Assembly: GCF_000300455.3 (NCBI RefSeq)
Contig: NZ_CP007215.2
Span: forward strand, 372,001 to 436,000
Direction of reading: 5' to 3'
Source of the DNA: Kosakonia sacchari SP1
GTDB lineage: Bacteria > Pseudomonadota > Gammaproteobacteria > Enterobacterales > Enterobacteriaceae
Length of the DNA stretch: 64,000 bases
Positions 37,616-51,307 of the stretch are shown one piece after another. Below the pieces are notes generated by a model. The model searched no databases, was not told the DNA's origin, and saw only the letters and a list, made by a program, of their open reading frames with translations. The translations under genes and the position numbers were made by a program. Numbering within the stretch: the first letter of the stretch is position 1; every line of letters starts with the position of its first letter.

Positions 37616-39520
37616 TTACTCCCCCTGCAACATGGCTTCCAGTTGCTCGTGCGCGTCCAGCCAGGCCATTTCGCACGCTTCAAGGCCCGATTTTGCCGCC
37701 GCCTGCTGTTGCAAACAGGTGGTTAACTCTGCTTTGCGGCTCTGATCATAAAGCCCGCTGTCACCGAGTTTTTCTTCGGCCTGCGCAAGCTGGGCGTTGA
37801 GTTTTTCCATCTCTTTTTCCAGCCGGGTAATCTCTTTGCGCAGCGGCTGAGTTTGCGTGCGTAGCTCGGCTTCCCGGCGCTTCTGATCTTTGCGCGCCTG
37901 CGCGCTGTTGGCGCTCTCTTTTACCGACTCCGCAGGCTGGCTTTCCTGTTTTTGCACGTCGCTCAGCCACTGCTGGTAATCTTCCAAATCGCCTTCGAAC
38001 GGCTCAACTTTGCCGTCGTGAACGAGATAGAGATCGTCGGTGGTGGAGCGAATCAGGTGGCGATCGTGCGAGACGACCACTAATGCGCCTTCAAACTCAA
38101 TCAGCGCTTCGGTCAGCGCCTGGCGCATATCAAGATCAAGGTGGTTGGTTGGTTCATCGAGCAGCAGCAGGTTCGGTCGCTGCCAGACGATCAATGCCAG
38201 CACCAGACGCGCTTTTTCGCCGCCGGAGAAGCGTTCAGTTATTTCTGTGACTTTATCGCCCTGGAAACCAAAGCCGCCGAGATAATCGCGCAGTTTCTGC
38301 TCCAGCTCCTGCGGCGCCAGGCGCGCCAGGTGCTGCAACGGCGATTCGTCGGCGCGTAAAAACTCCAGTTGATGCTGGGCGAAGTAACCGAGCTTGATAC
38401 CTTTCGCCAGCCCGATTTCCCCGCTCTGCGCCGCCAGTTCACCCGCCAGCAATTTAATCAGCGTGGATTTCCCCGCGCCGTTACGACCCAGCAGGCCGAT
38501 GCGCGAACCCGGCACCAGATTCAGCTTGATGGCGTTCAAAATGGTGCGATCGCCGTAACCGGCGCTCACTTTTTCCATCTTTAATAGCGGGTTGGGCAGG
38601 CTCTCCGGTGGGCGGAAGCTGAAGTGGAACGGGTTATCGACGTGTGCTGGTGCAATCAACTCCATGCGCTCAAGCATTTTGATGCGGCTTTGTGCCTGTT
38701 TCGCTTTGCTGGCTTTTGCTTTAAAACGATCGATAAAGCTTTGCAGATGGGCAACGCGCTGCTGCTGGCTTTCATAAGTGGCCTGCTGCTGGGCAAGGCG
38801 CGTGGCGCGCTGGCGCTCAAACGAGCTGTAGTTGCCGGTGTATTCGAACAGGCTTTGCTGCTCAATATGTAGAATTTTGTCCACCACCGGATCGAGGAAA
38901 TCGCGGTCGTGAGAAATCAGGATCAGCGTTCCCTGATAACTTTTCAGCCACTTCTCCAGCCAGATCACCGCGTCGAGATCGAGGTGGTTGGTCGGTTCAT
39001 CAAGCAGCAGTAAGTCCGAGCGGCAAATCAGCGCCTGCGCGAGGTTTAAACGCATACGCCAGCCACCGGAGAAGTCGCTTACCGGGCGCTCTAGCTGTTC
39101 GTTGCTAAAACCCAGACCGTGCAGCAGGCTGGAGGCGCGCGAGCGAATGGTCCACGCGTCAATTGCGTCGAGCTTTCCGTGCACGGTGGCAATCGCGTGC
39201 CCATCGTTACGTTCGTTAGCGGCGTTCAGCTCGGCTTCAAGATTGCGGTATTCGCGATCGCCATCAATTACATAGTCTATGGCCGCTTCATTCAACGCCG
39301 GCGTTTCCTGGTTCACCCATGCCAGTTGCCAGGTGCCGGGAAACGTGAAGCTGCCGCCGTCGGCACCGATCTCGTTTTTCAACAGCGACAGCAGCGTGGA
39401 TTTGCCGCAGCCGTTTTTACCTACCAGGCCTACTTTCTGGCCCGGGTTAATGGTGGCTGTGGCGTTATCCAGCAGGACACGCACGCCGCGACGAATTTGT
39501 AACGAGGAGAAAACAATCAT
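37616..39520 (-). CDS. yheS: ABC-F family ATPase YheS
   Basis: Soluble ABC-F protein, 634 residues, with two nucleotide-binding domains and no membrane segments; related to EttA/Uup-type ribosome factors. Domain 1 Walker A is GKNGCGKST at residues 34-42 and domain 2 is GRNGAGKST. Each has LSGG-like signatures (SDFSGGWRMRL, ERFSGGEKARL) and LLLDEPTNHLDLD. The linker and a C-terminal coiled coil (LRKEITRLEKEMEKL onward) are typical. Upstream gap to kefG is 166 bases with divergent promoters. Confidence 0.95.
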   Translation of the reverse strand: MIVFSSLQIRRGVRVLLDNATATINPGQKVGLVGKNGCGKSTLLSLLKNEIGADGGSFTFPGTWQLAWVNQETPALNEAAIDYVIDGDREYRNLEAELNAANERNDGHAIATVHGKLDAIDAWTIRSRASSLLHGLGFSNEQLERPVSDFSGGWRMRLNLAQALICRSDLLLLDEPTNHLDLDAVIWLEKWLKSYQGTLILISHDRDFLDPVVDKILHIEQQSLFEYTGNYSSFERQRATRLAQQQATYESQQQRVAHLQSFIDRFKAKASKAKQAQSRIKMLERMELIAPAHVDNPFHFSFRPPESLPNPLLKMEKVSAGYGDRTILNAIKLNLVPGSRIGLLGRNGAGKSTLIKLLAGELAAQSGEIGLAKGIKLGYFAQHQLEFLRADESPLQHLARLAPQELEQKLRDYLGGFGFQGDKVTEITERFSGGEKARLVLALIVWQRPNLLLLDEPTNHLDLDMRQALTEALIEFEGALVVVSHDRHLIRSTTDDLYLVHDGKVEPFEGDLEDYQQWLSDVQKQESQPAESVKESANSAQARKDQKRREAELRTQTQPLRKEITRLEKEMEKLNAQLAQAEEKLGDSGLYDQSRKAELTTCLQQQAAAKSGLEACEMAWLDAHEQLEAMLQGE

Positions 39521-39686
39521 AAGGCGCCGTATGTTCAGACTATGTTAATTTGTCATTATGATAATGTAAGCGTGCGGCCAAAAGACGCACCAGGGCCGCA
39601 ATGGTAGCCCAAAATGAAGATGATAGACAAAATCATTCTGGCAGCGCCCACAGGCCGTTCGCCAGAGTTTGACGCCCGGGAGGGAA

Positions 39687-40241
39687 ATGATGTCGCAGAC
39701 AGCGAAAGTGTTGCTGCTGTATGCCCATCCGGAATCACAGGACTCGGTGGCTAACCGGGTTTTGCTTAAGCCGGCAACGCAGCTGCAAAATGTCACGGTG
39801 CACGATCTTTATGCCCGTTACCCTGACTTTTTTATTGATATTCCTTATGAACAGGCGTTGCTGCGTGAGCATGACGTCATTGTGTTTCAACATCCGCTAT
39901 ATACCTACAGTTGCCCGGCGCTGCTCAAAGAGTGGCTTGACCGAGTGTTAAGCCGTGGCTTTGCCAGCGGCATTGGCGGGAACCAACTCGCGGGAAAGTA
40001 TTGGCGTAGCGTGGTCACTACCGGGGAACCGGAGGCCGCGTATCGCCACGATGGGCTTAATCGCTACTCTATGAATGATATTTTGCGCCCCTTTGAGCTG
40101 ACTGCCGCCATGTGCCGTATGCACTGGTTAAGCCCGATTATTGTCTACTGGGCGCGCCGGCAACAGCCGCAGGAGTTGGCGAGTCACGCCAAAGCGTATG
40201 GTGACTGGCTGGCGTCGCCGTTGCCTGTGGGAGGCCGTTAA
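39687..40241 (+). CDS. kefG: KefG, ancillary flavodoxin-like subunit of KefB
   Basis: Flavodoxin/quinone-oxidoreductase-like cytoplasmic protein (184 residues) needed for full activity of the KefB potassium-efflux system. Visible are [12 protein letters not shown] at the N-terminus, [20 protein letters not shown] and [13 protein letters not shown] chose ATG 39687 ([12 protein letters not shown]) as in E. coli, behind gggaggg. Its stop overlaps the kefB ATG by one base (TAATG). Confidence 0.95.
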   Translation: MMSQTAKVLLLYAHPESQDSVANRVLLKPATQLQNVTVHDLYARYPDFFIDIPYEQALLREHDVIVFQHPLYTYSCPALLKEWLDRVLSRGFASGIGGNQLAGKYWRSVVTTGEPEAAYRHDGLNRYSMNDILRPFELTAAMCRMHWLSPIIVYWARRQQPQELASHAKAYGDWLASPLPVGGR

Positions 40242-42046
40242 TGGAAGGTTCCGCGCTCTTACTGGCTGGTGTGTTGTTTCTTTTTGCGGCGGTTGTTGCC
40301 GTTCCGCTTGCCGCGCGTTTAGGGATTGGCGCGGTGCTCGGCTATTTGCTTGCGGGTATCGCGATTGGCCCGTGGGGGCTGGGGTTTATCAGCGATGTTG
40401 ATGAAATCCTCCATTTCTCCGAGCTGGGCGTGGTGTTCCTGATGTTTATCATCGGACTGGAGCTGAACCCGCGAAAACTTTGGGAGCTTCGGCGCTCCAT
40501 CTTTGGTGTCGGTGCGGCACAGGTGCTGCTCAGTGCGGCGATCCTCGCCGGGCTGCTGATGCTGACGCAGTTCTCCTGGCAGGCGGCGGTGATTGGCGGT
40601 ATCGGCCTGGCGATGTCCTCCACCGCGATGGCGCTGCAACTGATGCGCGATAAAGGCATGAACCGCAGCGAGTCCGGCCAACTGGGATTTTCGGTGCTGT
40701 TGTTTCAGGATTTAGCGGTGATCCCGGCGCTGGCGCTGGTGCCGCTGCTGGCAGGCAATGGCGACGAGCATCTCGACTGGATGAAGGTTGGCATGAAAGT
40801 GCTGGCGTTCGCGGGCATGTTGATTGGCGGGCGCTACTTGCTACGGCCTGTGTTTCGCTTTATTGCCGGTTCCGGCGTGCGTGAAGTGTTTACCGCCGCG
40901 ACGTTACTGTTGGTGCTTGGTTCGGCGCTGTTTATGGATGCGCTGGGGTTATCGATGGCGTTAGGGACGTTTATCGCCGGCGTGCTGTTAGCGGAGAGCG
41001 AATATCGCCACGAACTGGAAATCGCTATCGAGCCTTTTAAAGGGCTGCTGCTGGGGCTGTTTTTTATTTCCGTTGGCATGGCGCTGAACCTCGGGGTGCT
41101 CTATACCCATCTGTTATGGGTGGTGCTGAGCGTTGCGGTGCTGGTGGCGGTGAAATCACTGGTGCTGTATGTGCTGGCGCGAATATACGGTTTGCGCAGT
41201 TCGGAGCGGATGCAGTTCGCCGGTGTGTTAAGCCAGGGCGGTGAATTCGCGTTTGTCTTGTTCTCCTCGGCGTCTTCTCAGCGCTTGTTCCAGAACGATC
41301 AAATGGCGCTACTGCTGGTGACGGTCACGTTGTCGATGATGACCACGCCGCTGCTGATGCGCGGCGTGGATAAACTGCTCTCGCGGCGCTTTAACACCCC
41401 GGAAGATGAAGATGAAACCCCATGGGTCGAAGACGACAAACCCCAGGTGATTGTGGTGGGATTTGGGCGTTTTGGTCAGGTGATTGGCCGCCTGTTAATG
41501 GCGAATAAGATGCGCATTACCGTGCTGGAGCGCGATATCAGCGCCGTCAATCTGATGCGGAAATATGGTTATAAGGTCTATTACGGGGATGCAACCCAGG
41601 TGGAGTTGCTACGTTCGGCGGGCGCGGAAGCGGCGCAATCGATCGTTATCACCTGTAATGACCCGCTGGATACGATGAAGCTGGTGGAGATTTGCCAGCA
41701 GCATTTTCCGAACCTGGCAATCCTGGCGCGTGCTCGCGGGCGTGTGGAAGCGCATGAACTGCTGCAGGCCGGTGTGACGCAATTTTCCCGCGAGACGTTC
41801 TCCAGTGCGCTGGAGTTAGGGCGCAAGACGCTTATTTCGCTGGGGATGCATCCTCATCAGGCTCAGCGCGCGCAACTGCACTTTAAGCGTTTAGATATGC
41901 GTATGCTGCGCGAGTTGATGCCAGTGCATACCGATACGATGCAAATTTCCCGTGTCCGTGAAGCGCGGCGCGAGCTGGAGGAGATTTTCCAGCGTGAAAT
42001 GCAGCAAGAGCGTCGCCAGCTGGATGGTTGGGACGAGTTTGAATAA
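40241..42046 (+). CDS. kefB: glutathione-regulated potassium-efflux antiporter KefB
   Basis: CPA2 K+/H+ antiporter activated by glutathione adducts and inhibited by glutathione; protects against electrophiles through cytoplasmic acidification. It has 601 residues. About twelve membrane helices occupy 1-380 ([40 protein letters not shown]). A short linker follows, then the regulatory RCK/TrkA-N domain starting [17 protein letters not shown]. It overlaps kefG by one base and precedes yheV by 10 bases. Confidence 0.97.
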   Translation: MEGSALLLAGVLFLFAAVVAVPLAARLGIGAVLGYLLAGIAIGPWGLGFISDVDEILHFSELGVVFLMFIIGLELNPRKLWELRRSIFGVGAAQVLLSAAILAGLLMLTQFSWQAAVIGGIGLAMSSTAMALQLMRDKGMNRSESGQLGFSVLLFQDLAVIPALALVPLLAGNGDEHLDWMKVGMKVLAFAGMLIGGRYLLRPVFRFIAGSGVREVFTAATLLLVLGSALFMDALGLSMALGTFIAGVLLAESEYRHELEIAIEPFKGLLLGLFFISVGMALNLGVLYTHLLWVVLSVAVLVAVKSLVLYVLARIYGLRSSERMQFAGVLSQGGEFAFVLFSSASSQRLFQNDQMALLLVTVTLSMMTTPLLMRGVDKLLSRRFNTPEDEDETPWVEDDKPQVIVVGFGRFGQVIGRLLMANKMRITVLERDISAVNLMRKYGYKVYYGDATQVELLRSAGAEAAQSIVITCNDPLDTMKLVEICQQHFPNLAILARARGRVEAHELLQAGVTQFSRETFSSALELGRKTLISLGMHPHQAQRAQLHFKRLDMRMLRELMPVHTDTMQISRVREARRELEEIFQREMQQERRQLDGWDEFE

Positions 42047-42056
42047 GGGGAATCGA

Positions 42057-42257
42057 ATGGCTGTACGAAAACGTTTTATCGCCGGGGCGGTTTGCCCGGC
42101 ATGCCAGGCGAAGGACTCAATGGCAATGTGGCGTGAGAATAATGTCGATATTGTTGAGTGCGTTAAGTGTGGGCACCAGATGCGTGAAGCGGATAAAGAA
42201 GCCCGCGAGCATGTTCGCAAAGATGAGCAAGTGATTGGCATTTTTCATCCAGACTAG
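42057..42257 (+). CDS. yheV: YheV family putative zinc-ribbon protein
   Basis: 66-residue conserved protein of unknown function with two cysteine pairs, CPAC and CVKC-GH, suggesting a zinc ribbon. I chose ATG 42057 (MAVRKRFIAGAVCPAC) as in E. coli, preceded by aagggg. A frame starting at 41952 only reads through kefB. It lies at the end of kefG-kefB-yheV, upstream of slyD. Confidence 0.93.
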   Translation: MAVRKRFIAGAVCPACQAKDSMAMWRENNVDIVECVKCGHQMREADKEAREHVRKDEQVIGIFHPD

Positions 42258-42287
42258 CGAGATCGGGCAGCTTTTTTTAAGCTAAAG

Positions 42288-42316
42288 GGTACACGGGTGC
42301 AGAATTCCGCTACAAT
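42288..42316 (+). promoter_or_regulatory. putative slyD promoter
   Basis: -10 TACAAT (42311-42316), with a weak -35 GGTACA (42288-42293) at 17-base spacing. It gives a leader of about 29 bases before the slyD ATG at 42352. The arrangement is as I recall in E. coli. Confidence 0.45.
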
Positions 42317-42351
42317 CTGCGCCAGTAATTTTCCCACGCTCAGGAGATATC

Positions 42352-42939
42352 ATGAAAGTAGCAAAAGACCTGGTGGTCAGCCTGGCCTATCAGGTACGTA
42401 CAGAAGACGGTGTATTGGTTGATGAGTCTCCGGTGAGTGCGCCGCTGGACTATCTGCACGGTCACGGTTCCCTGATCTCTGGTCTGGAAAACGCGCTGGA
42501 CGGTCACGAAGTCGGCGACAAATTCGATGTGGCTGTTGGCGCGAACGACGCTTACGGTCAGTATGACGAAAACCTGGTGCAGCGCGTACCGAAAGATGTC
42601 TTTATGGGCGTTGACGAGCTGCAGGTTGGCATGCGCTTCCTGGCAGAAACTGACCAGGGCCCGGTACCGGTAGAAATCACCGAAGTGGAAGACGACCACG
42701 TTGTTGTTGACGGCAACCACATGCTGGCTGGTCAGAACCTGAAGTTCAACGTTGAAGTTGTCGCTATCCGCGAAGCAACCGAAGAAGAGCTGGCTCACGG
42801 CCACGTTCACGGTCCGCATGGTCACGATCATGACCACGACCACGATCACGACGGTTGCTGCGGTGGCCACGGCCACGATCACGGTCATGACCACGGTAAA
42901 GGTGGTTGCGGCGGTAATGGCGGTTGCGGCTGTCACTAA
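42352..42939 (+). CDS. slyD: SlyD, FKBP-type prolyl isomerase and metallochaperone
   Basis: Cytosolic FKBP-type isomerase with chaperone activity; its metal-binding tail delivers nickel to hydrogenase maturation. It has 195 residues. The FKBP domain (about 1-70 and 120-150) contains DESPVSAPLDYLHGHGSLISG. The insert-in-flap chaperone domain is about 75-120. From about 148 the tail is almost only His, Asp, Gly and Cys, with HGHDHDH-type repeats and CC, GGCGG and GCGCH. In E. coli it is a host factor for phiX174 lysis. Confidence 0.97.
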   Translation: MKVAKDLVVSLAYQVRTEDGVLVDESPVSAPLDYLHGHGSLISGLENALDGHEVGDKFDVAVGANDAYGQYDENLVQRVPKDVFMGVDELQVGMRFLAETDQGPVPVEITEVEDDHVVVDGNHMLAGQNLKFNVEVVAIREATEEELAHGHVHGPHGHDHDHDHDHDGCCGGHGHDHGHDHGKGGCGGNGGCGCH

Positions 42940-43069
42940 TACGCGTTGTTTTTCGCGCCGCAGGGCTGTTGGCTTTGCTTTCAAACCCCGGTCGCATCGT
43001 TTTCTATGCTCCCGGGGATTTTCAAGTTTGCCGCCTGCCTGCAACACGAAATCCATAACGTCATTGATG

Positions 43070-43091
43070 AGCGGGGAAACCCGCTTTTTTT
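43070..43091 (+). terminator. slyD terminator
   Basis: AGCGGG-GAAA-CCCGCT stem-loop (43070-43085) with a T-run (43085-43091), between convergent slyD and slyX. The GAAA tetraloop and T-tract make it a good intrinsic terminator on the plus strand. Confidence 0.88.
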
Positions 43092-43096
43092 ACGCC

Positions 43097-43315
43097 TTAA
43101 TAATGGGGCGGCGGCGTCTCTTCTGAAGGGGAGGCCATGTGCGATGGCTGGCTGGCTTTGAGCTTTTCCGCCATTAACCGCAGATGTTCGCGCAGCTTCG
43201 CCATTTCCAGCTCATGGGCGACAACCGTCTGGTTTAATTCCTCGATGGTCATCTCCTGAAAAGCCAACCGGCTCTCCAGTTCTGCCAGTCGCGCTTCTAT
43301 TGTTAACTCTTGCAT
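43097..43315 (-). CDS. slyX: SlyX protein
   Basis: 72-residue protein of unknown function, predicted to be a coiled coil through residues 3-55 ([21 protein letters not shown]). The C-terminal tail is proline-rich ([10 protein letters not shown]). It is convergent with slyD and divergent from fkpA, the standard arrangement. Confidence 0.94.
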   Translation of the reverse strand: MQELTIEARLAELESRLAFQEMTIEELNQTVVAHELEMAKLREHLRLMAEKLKASQPSHMASPSEETPPPHY

Positions 43316-43409
43316 ACATCACCTCTGGATTGCGTCCGGCCCGATTTTCGTTAAACGGGCGAATTTTACTGAACTTTGCCGCCGGGTACAGCTTTGACAA
43401 AGAAAAGCA

Positions 43410-43437
43410 GAAACTTATTTAAACAAAAATAGTCAGA
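43410..43437 (+). promoter_or_regulatory. sigma-E promoter of fkpA
   Basis: GAAACTT (43410-43416), a 16-base spacer and TCAGA (43433-43437) fit the sigma-E consensus GGAACTT-N16-TCTGA with one mismatch in each element. E. coli fkpA belongs to the sigma-E envelope-stress regulon. The start site would be near 43443, giving a leader of about 110 bases. Confidence 0.72.
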
Positions 43438-43521
43438 AAACAGGTGAATTCAGGTGGTGTCCTTATGTTGATTTCCACCGCAACGCTTTATAGTACGTCT
43501 CTTACATTTTTGTTTAACCCT

Positions 43522-43536
43522 GGGGCGAGATGCCCC
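43522..43536 (+). promoter_or_regulatory. leader hairpin just upstream of the fkpA ribosome site
   Basis: GGGGC (43522-43526), GAGAT loop, GCCCC (43532-43536) form a compact stem ending about 7 bases before ctggag. It could influence translation or mRNA stability. Confidence 0.4.
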
Positions 43537-43553
43537 GGCCCCTGGAGAAATGG

Positions 43554-44405
43554 ATGAAATCACTGTTTAAAGTCACGCTGCTGGCGACCACGATGGCCGT
43601 CGCCCTTCACGCACCGATCTCTTTCGCTGCCGATGCTGCTGCAAAGAAAGAACCGGCTGCAGCAGCTGACAGCAAAGCGGCATTTAAAAATGACGACCAG
43701 AAATCCGCCTATGCGCTGGGCGCTTCGTTGGGCCGCTACATGGAAAACTCGCTGAAAGAGCAGGAAAAACTCGGTATCAAACTGGATAAAGCTCAGCTGA
43801 TCGCCGGTGTTCAGGACGCGTTTGCCGATAAGAGCAAACTGAGCGACCAGGAGATTGAACAAACTCTGCAAGCGTTTGAAACGCGTGTGAAAACTGCCGC
43901 GCAGGATCGCATGGAAAAAGACGCTGCTGATAACGAAGCGAAAGGCAAAGCCTTCCGTGACACCTTCGCTAAAGAGAAAGGTGTGAAAACCTCCGATACC
44001 GGTCTGCTGTACAAAGTAGAGAAAGAAGGTACTGGCGATGCACCGAAAGACAGCGACACGGTTGTTGTTAACTACAAAGGTACGCTGATCGACGGTAAAG
44101 AGTTCGATAACTCTTACACCCGTGGTGAGCCGCTCTCTTTCCGTCTTGACGGTGTGATCCCTGGCTGGACCGAAGGCCTGAAAAACATCAAGAAAGGCGG
44201 CAAGATCAAACTGGTTATCCCACCGGCGCTGGCTTACGGGAAAACGGGCGTTCCGGGCATTCCGGCTAACTCCACGCTGGTATTCGATGTAGAGTTGTTG
44301 GATATCAAAGCCGCACCTAAAGCAGATGCCGCAGCGCCTGAAGCTGCACCGGCAGCGGGCGATAAAGCTGCTGACGCGAAAGCCGCAGACACCAGTAAGA
44401 AATAA
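43554..44405 (+). CDS. fkpA: FkpA, periplasmic FKBP-type prolyl isomerase/chaperone
   Basis: Dimeric periplasmic foldase and chaperone. It has 283 residues. The Sec signal peptide is MKSLFKVTLLATTMAVALHA through about residue 25 (SFA|AD). The N-terminal helical dimerisation domain is at about 40-140. The C-terminal FKBP domain (about 150-255) contains VVVNYKGTLIDGKEFDNSY, GVIPGWTEGLKNIKKGGK and AYGKTGVPGIP. The Ala/Lys tail after 255 is longer than I recall for E. coli. I chose ATG 43554 because it starts the signal peptide and follows ctggag; an in-frame upstream start adds eight residues with no conservation. Confidence 0.97.
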   Translation: MKSLFKVTLLATTMAVALHAPISFAADAAAKKEPAAAADSKAAFKNDDQKSAYALGASLGRYMENSLKEQEKLGIKLDKAQLIAGVQDAFADKSKLSDQEIEQTLQAFETRVKTAAQDRMEKDAADNEAKGKAFRDTFAKEKGVKTSDTGLLYKVEKEGTGDAPKDSDTVVVNYKGTLIDGKEFDNSYTRGEPLSFRLDGVIPGWTEGLKNIKKGGKIKLVIPPALAYGKTGVPGIPANSTLVFDVELLDIKAAPKADAAAPEAAPAAGDKAADAKAADTSKK

Positions 44406-44417
44406 AATTTGCAATAG

Positions 44418-44444
44418 CGCCGCCTTCGGGCGGCGTTTTTTTTT
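44418..44444 (+). terminator. fkpA terminator
   Basis: CGCCGCC-TTCG-GGCGGCG (44418-44435) with a stable UUCG tetraloop followed by nine Ts. Strong intrinsic terminator 13 bases after the fkpA stop. Confidence 0.95.
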
Positions 44445-44564
44445 GCAGCAGGGATATAATTCTGGAAAGCTTAACCTACGATGTATTAATTTATATCCCC
44501 ATATAAATACTGAGCCTGCCCTGAAAACATAACGACAGGCTCCTGAAAAGGAGTGTTTTTTTTC

Positions 44565-45287
44565 ATGTCCAGGTCGCTATTAACCAACGAAACCAGTGAA
44601 CTTGATTTGCTGGATCAACGTCCTTTCGATCAGACCGACTTCGATATCCTCAAATCCTATGAAGCGGTGGTGGACGGGTTAGCGATGCTCATTGGCAGCC
44701 ACTGTGAAATCGTTTTGCACTCCCTGCAAGATTTGAAATGTTCCGCAATCCGTATTGCCAATGGCGAACACACAGGGCGTAAAATTGGCTCGCCCATCAC
44801 CGATCTCGCTCTGCGCATGCTGCATGATATGACCGGCGCCGACAGCAGCGTATCGAAGTGCTACTTCACGCGCGCGAAAAGCGGTGTGCTGATGAAGTCC
44901 GTCACTATCGCTATTCGTAACCGCGATCACCGCGTGATTGGTCTGCTGTGCATCAACATGAACCTTGATGTGCCGTTCTCACAGATTATGAGCACCTTTG
45001 TGCCACCGGAAACGCCTGATGTTGGCTCTTCGGTGAACTTTGCTTCCTCAGTGGAAGATCTGGTCATGCAAACGCTGGAGTTCACCATTGAAGAGGTCAA
45101 CGCCGATCGTAACGTTTCTAACAACGCCAAGAATCGCCAGATCGTACTGAACCTCTATGAGAAAGGTATCTTTGATATCAAAGACGCTATCAACCAGGTC
45201 GCCGATCGCCTCAATATTTCAAAACACACCGTTTATCTCTATATCCGCCAGTTCAAAAGCGGTGATTTTTCCGTACAGGATCGTTAA
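44565..45287 (+). CDS. yheO: YheO family PAS/HTH transcriptional regulator
   Basis: Predicted DNA-binding protein of the YheO/DauR family, 240 residues. An N-terminal PAS-like YheO domain covers about 28-145 ([20 protein letters not shown]). A C-terminal helix-turn-helix is at about 195-235 ([20 protein letters not shown]). The ligand and targets are unknown. ATG 44565 matches E. coli; an upstream GTG at 44553 abuts the AAAAGGAG (44545-44552 region) and is less likely. The spacing to the ATG is long (12 bases, mostly T). Its stop abuts the tusD ATG. Confidence 0.93.
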   Translation: MSRSLLTNETSELDLLDQRPFDQTDFDILKSYEAVVDGLAMLIGSHCEIVLHSLQDLKCSAIRIANGEHTGRKIGSPITDLALRMLHDMTGADSSVSKCYFTRAKSGVLMKSVTIAIRNRDHRVIGLLCINMNLDVPFSQIMSTFVPPETPDVGSSVNFASSVEDLVMQTLEFTIEEVNADRNVSNNAKNRQIVLNLYEKGIFDIKDAINQVADRLNISKHTVYLYIRQFKSGDFSVQDR

Positions 45288-45673
45288 TGCGTTTTGCCCT
45301 GATGGTCACCGGCCCGGCGTATGGAACCCAACAGGCCAGCAGCGCGTACCAGTTTGCGCAGGCACTACTCGAGGCCGGGCATACGTTAGCCAGCGTCTTT
45401 TTTTATCGCGAAGGGGTGAGCAATGCGAATGCGCTCACTGCGCCCGCCAGTGATGAATTTGACCTGGTTCGCGCCTGGCAACTGCTGCATGAGGAACACC
45501 AGGTCGAGCTGCATATCTGCGTTGCCGCCGCGCTGCGCCGCGGTGTTGTTGATGATGTCGAAGCACAACGGCTGGCGCTGCCTGGTGCAAATCTGCAAGC
45601 CGGATTTTCACTGACCGGTCTTGGCGCGCTGGCGGAAGCCGCACTTTCTTGCGATCGGGTGGTGCAATTCTGA
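45287..45673 (+). CDS. tusD: sulfurtransferase subunit TusD
   Basis: Part of the TusBCD hexamer that relays persulfide sulfur from TusA to TusE for 2-thiolation of tRNA wobble uridine (mnm5s2U). It has 128 residues. The catalytic cysteine is Cys78 in [14 protein letters not shown]. It starts on the last base of the yheO TAA (TAATG) and its TGA overlaps tusC (TGATG), so the genes are coupled. Confidence 0.96.
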   Translation: MRFALMVTGPAYGTQQASSAYQFAQALLEAGHTLASVFFYREGVSNANALTAPASDEFDLVRAWQLLHEEHQVELHICVAAALRRGVVDDVEAQRLALPGANLQAGFSLTGLGALAEAALSCDRVVQF

Positions 45674-46032
45674 TGCAACGTATCGCCTTTGTATTTACTT
45701 CTGCGCCGCATGGCTCTTCTTCGGGTCGCGAAGGGCTGGATGCGTTGCTGGCAACTTCAGCGTTTACCGATGATATCGGCGTGTTTTTTATTGGTGATGG
45801 TGTATTCCAGTTACTGGCCAATCAGCAGCCGGATGCAGTATTAGCGCGCGATTACATCGCGACGTTTAAAGTCCTGCCGCTTTATGACATCGAACAGTGT
45901 TGGCTGTGTGCGGCTTCCCTGCGTGAGCGTGGATTAGATGAGGAGACAACATTCGTGTTGCCAGCTCAGCGCCTGGAACCGGATGCGCTGCGCGAAAAAC
46001 TTGATAATTACACCGTCGTTCTGACCTTTTGA
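45673..46032 (+). CDS. tusC: sulfurtransferase complex subunit TusC
   Basis: 119-residue DsrF-like subunit of TusBCD. Recognisable are [29 protein letters not shown] and [30 protein letters not shown] by their pattern. I chose ATG 45673, overlapping the tusD stop by one base; a frame from 45649 begins inside tusD. Seven bases separate it from tusB. Confidence 0.95.
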   Translation: MQRIAFVFTSAPHGSSSGREGLDALLATSAFTDDIGVFFIGDGVFQLLANQQPDAVLARDYIATFKVLPLYDIEQCWLCAASLRERGLDEETTFVLPAQRLEPDALREKLDNYTVVLTF

Positions 46033-46039
46033 GGCATTT

Positions 46040-46327
46040 ATGCTGCATACCTTGTCCCGCTCTCCCTGGCAGTGTGATATGGCGTCGATGCTCCGTTTGC
46101 TGCGCCCCGGCGACGATCTGCTGCTGCTTTCAGATGGCGTAACGGCAGCCTTGCAAAACGGGCGCTATGTTGAGTTATTGCTAAACGCCCTCATAACTGT
46201 GCACGCGCTTAAAGAAGATATCGATGCCCGTGGTCTGGGTGGTCAAATTTCAAGCAGTGTCGTCAGGGTTGGCTATACTGATTTCGTTAGTCTGACGGTG
46301 AAAAACGCTGTTCAGATGCATTGGTAA
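46040..46327 (+). CDS. tusB: sulfurtransferase complex subunit TusB
   Basis: 95-residue DsrH-like subunit of TusBCD. The sequence [21 protein letters not shown] and [17 protein letters not shown] is typical. It ends 124 bases before rpsL; the str promoter lies in between. Confidence 0.95.
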   Translation: MLHTLSRSPWQCDMASMLRLLRPGDDLLLLSDGVTAALQNGRYVELLLNALITVHALKEDIDARGLGGQISSSVVRVGYTDFVSLTVKNAVQMHW

Positions 46328-46348
46328 TGTGTGATCGCTGTATATTTC

Positions 46349-46826
<478 letters not shown>

Positions 46827-46831
46827 TGGTT

Positions 46832-49608
<2,777 letters not shown>

Positions 49609-49621
49609 GCCGCAGGGTTAA

Positions 49622-50863
<1,242 letters not shown>

Positions 50864-50883
50864 TTAATTAGCTTTGAATTGAA

Positions 50884-50907
50884 AAAGGGCGCTTCGGCGC
50901 CCTTTTT
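50884..50907 (+). terminator. str operon terminator after tufA
   Basis: AAAGGGCGC-TTCG-GCGCCCTTT (50884-50905) followed by Ts; UUCG loop. Lies 20 bases after the tufA stop. Confidence 0.95.
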
Positions 50908-50985
50908 GCTGCTCGCTATTTATGGTCGAAATATTTATGCAAAATTAAGCGCCGGGCCGGGTCAGGAGCTTTACAGTTGTGCTAT

Positions 50986-51004
50986 TGTAATCGCAACCAT
51001 TCTC
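50986..51004 (+). promoter_or_regulatory. putative Fur box upstream of bfd
   Basis: TGTAATCGCAACCATTCTC agrees with the 19-bp Fur consensus GATAATGATAATCATTATC at 12 positions, with the right half strongest. It lies 36 bases before the bfd ATG. E. coli bfd is iron-repressed through Fur, so this is plausible. Confidence 0.5.
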
Positions 51005-51040
51005 ATTTACACTTTGCGCAGAAATTGAACGGGAGTGATC

Positions 51041-51235
51041 ATGTACGTTTGTTTGTGTAATGGTGTGAGTGATAAAAAAATTCGACAGGCAGTGCGCCAG
51101 TTTCATCCTCAATCATTTCAGCAGCTCCGCAAGTTTGTTCCGGTTGGAAATCAGTGTGGTAAATGTGTTCGCGCAGCAAGAGAGATCATGCAAGACGAAC
51201 TTACCCAGATGCCGGAATACAAAGAGATTGCCTGA
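51041..51235 (+). CDS. bfd: bacterioferritin-associated ferredoxin
   Basis: 64-residue [2Fe-2S] ferredoxin that reduces iron in the bacterioferritin core so it can be released. The four cluster cysteines are C4, C6, C39 and C42 (YVCLCNG and GNQCGKC). I chose ATG 51041 (MYVCLCNG) as in E. coli behind cgggag; an in-frame GTG two codons upstream is less likely. bfr follows after 72 bases. Confidence 0.97.
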   Translation: MYVCLCNGVSDKKIRQAVRQFHPQSFQQLRKFVPVGNQCGKCVRAAREIMQDELTQMPEYKEIA

Positions 51236-51307
51236 GTTTTTATCTTTTTTTTGACATCCTTGTAGCCCCATCTACGCTTCAATGAGTGGAAGCGGAGGGA
51301 CTACATA

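Noticed and set aside
39535-39575. Possible Fur box or dyad (CATTATGATAATG) upstream of yheS
   Set aside because: Only about half of the Fur consensus positions match and neither yheS nor kefG is a known iron-regulated gene. The dyad is AT-rich and short.
42820-42925. Tandem repeat or CRISPR-like pattern
   Set aside because: The repeated cac/gat triplets encode the His/Asp-rich SlyD tail; they are coding repeats without spacers.
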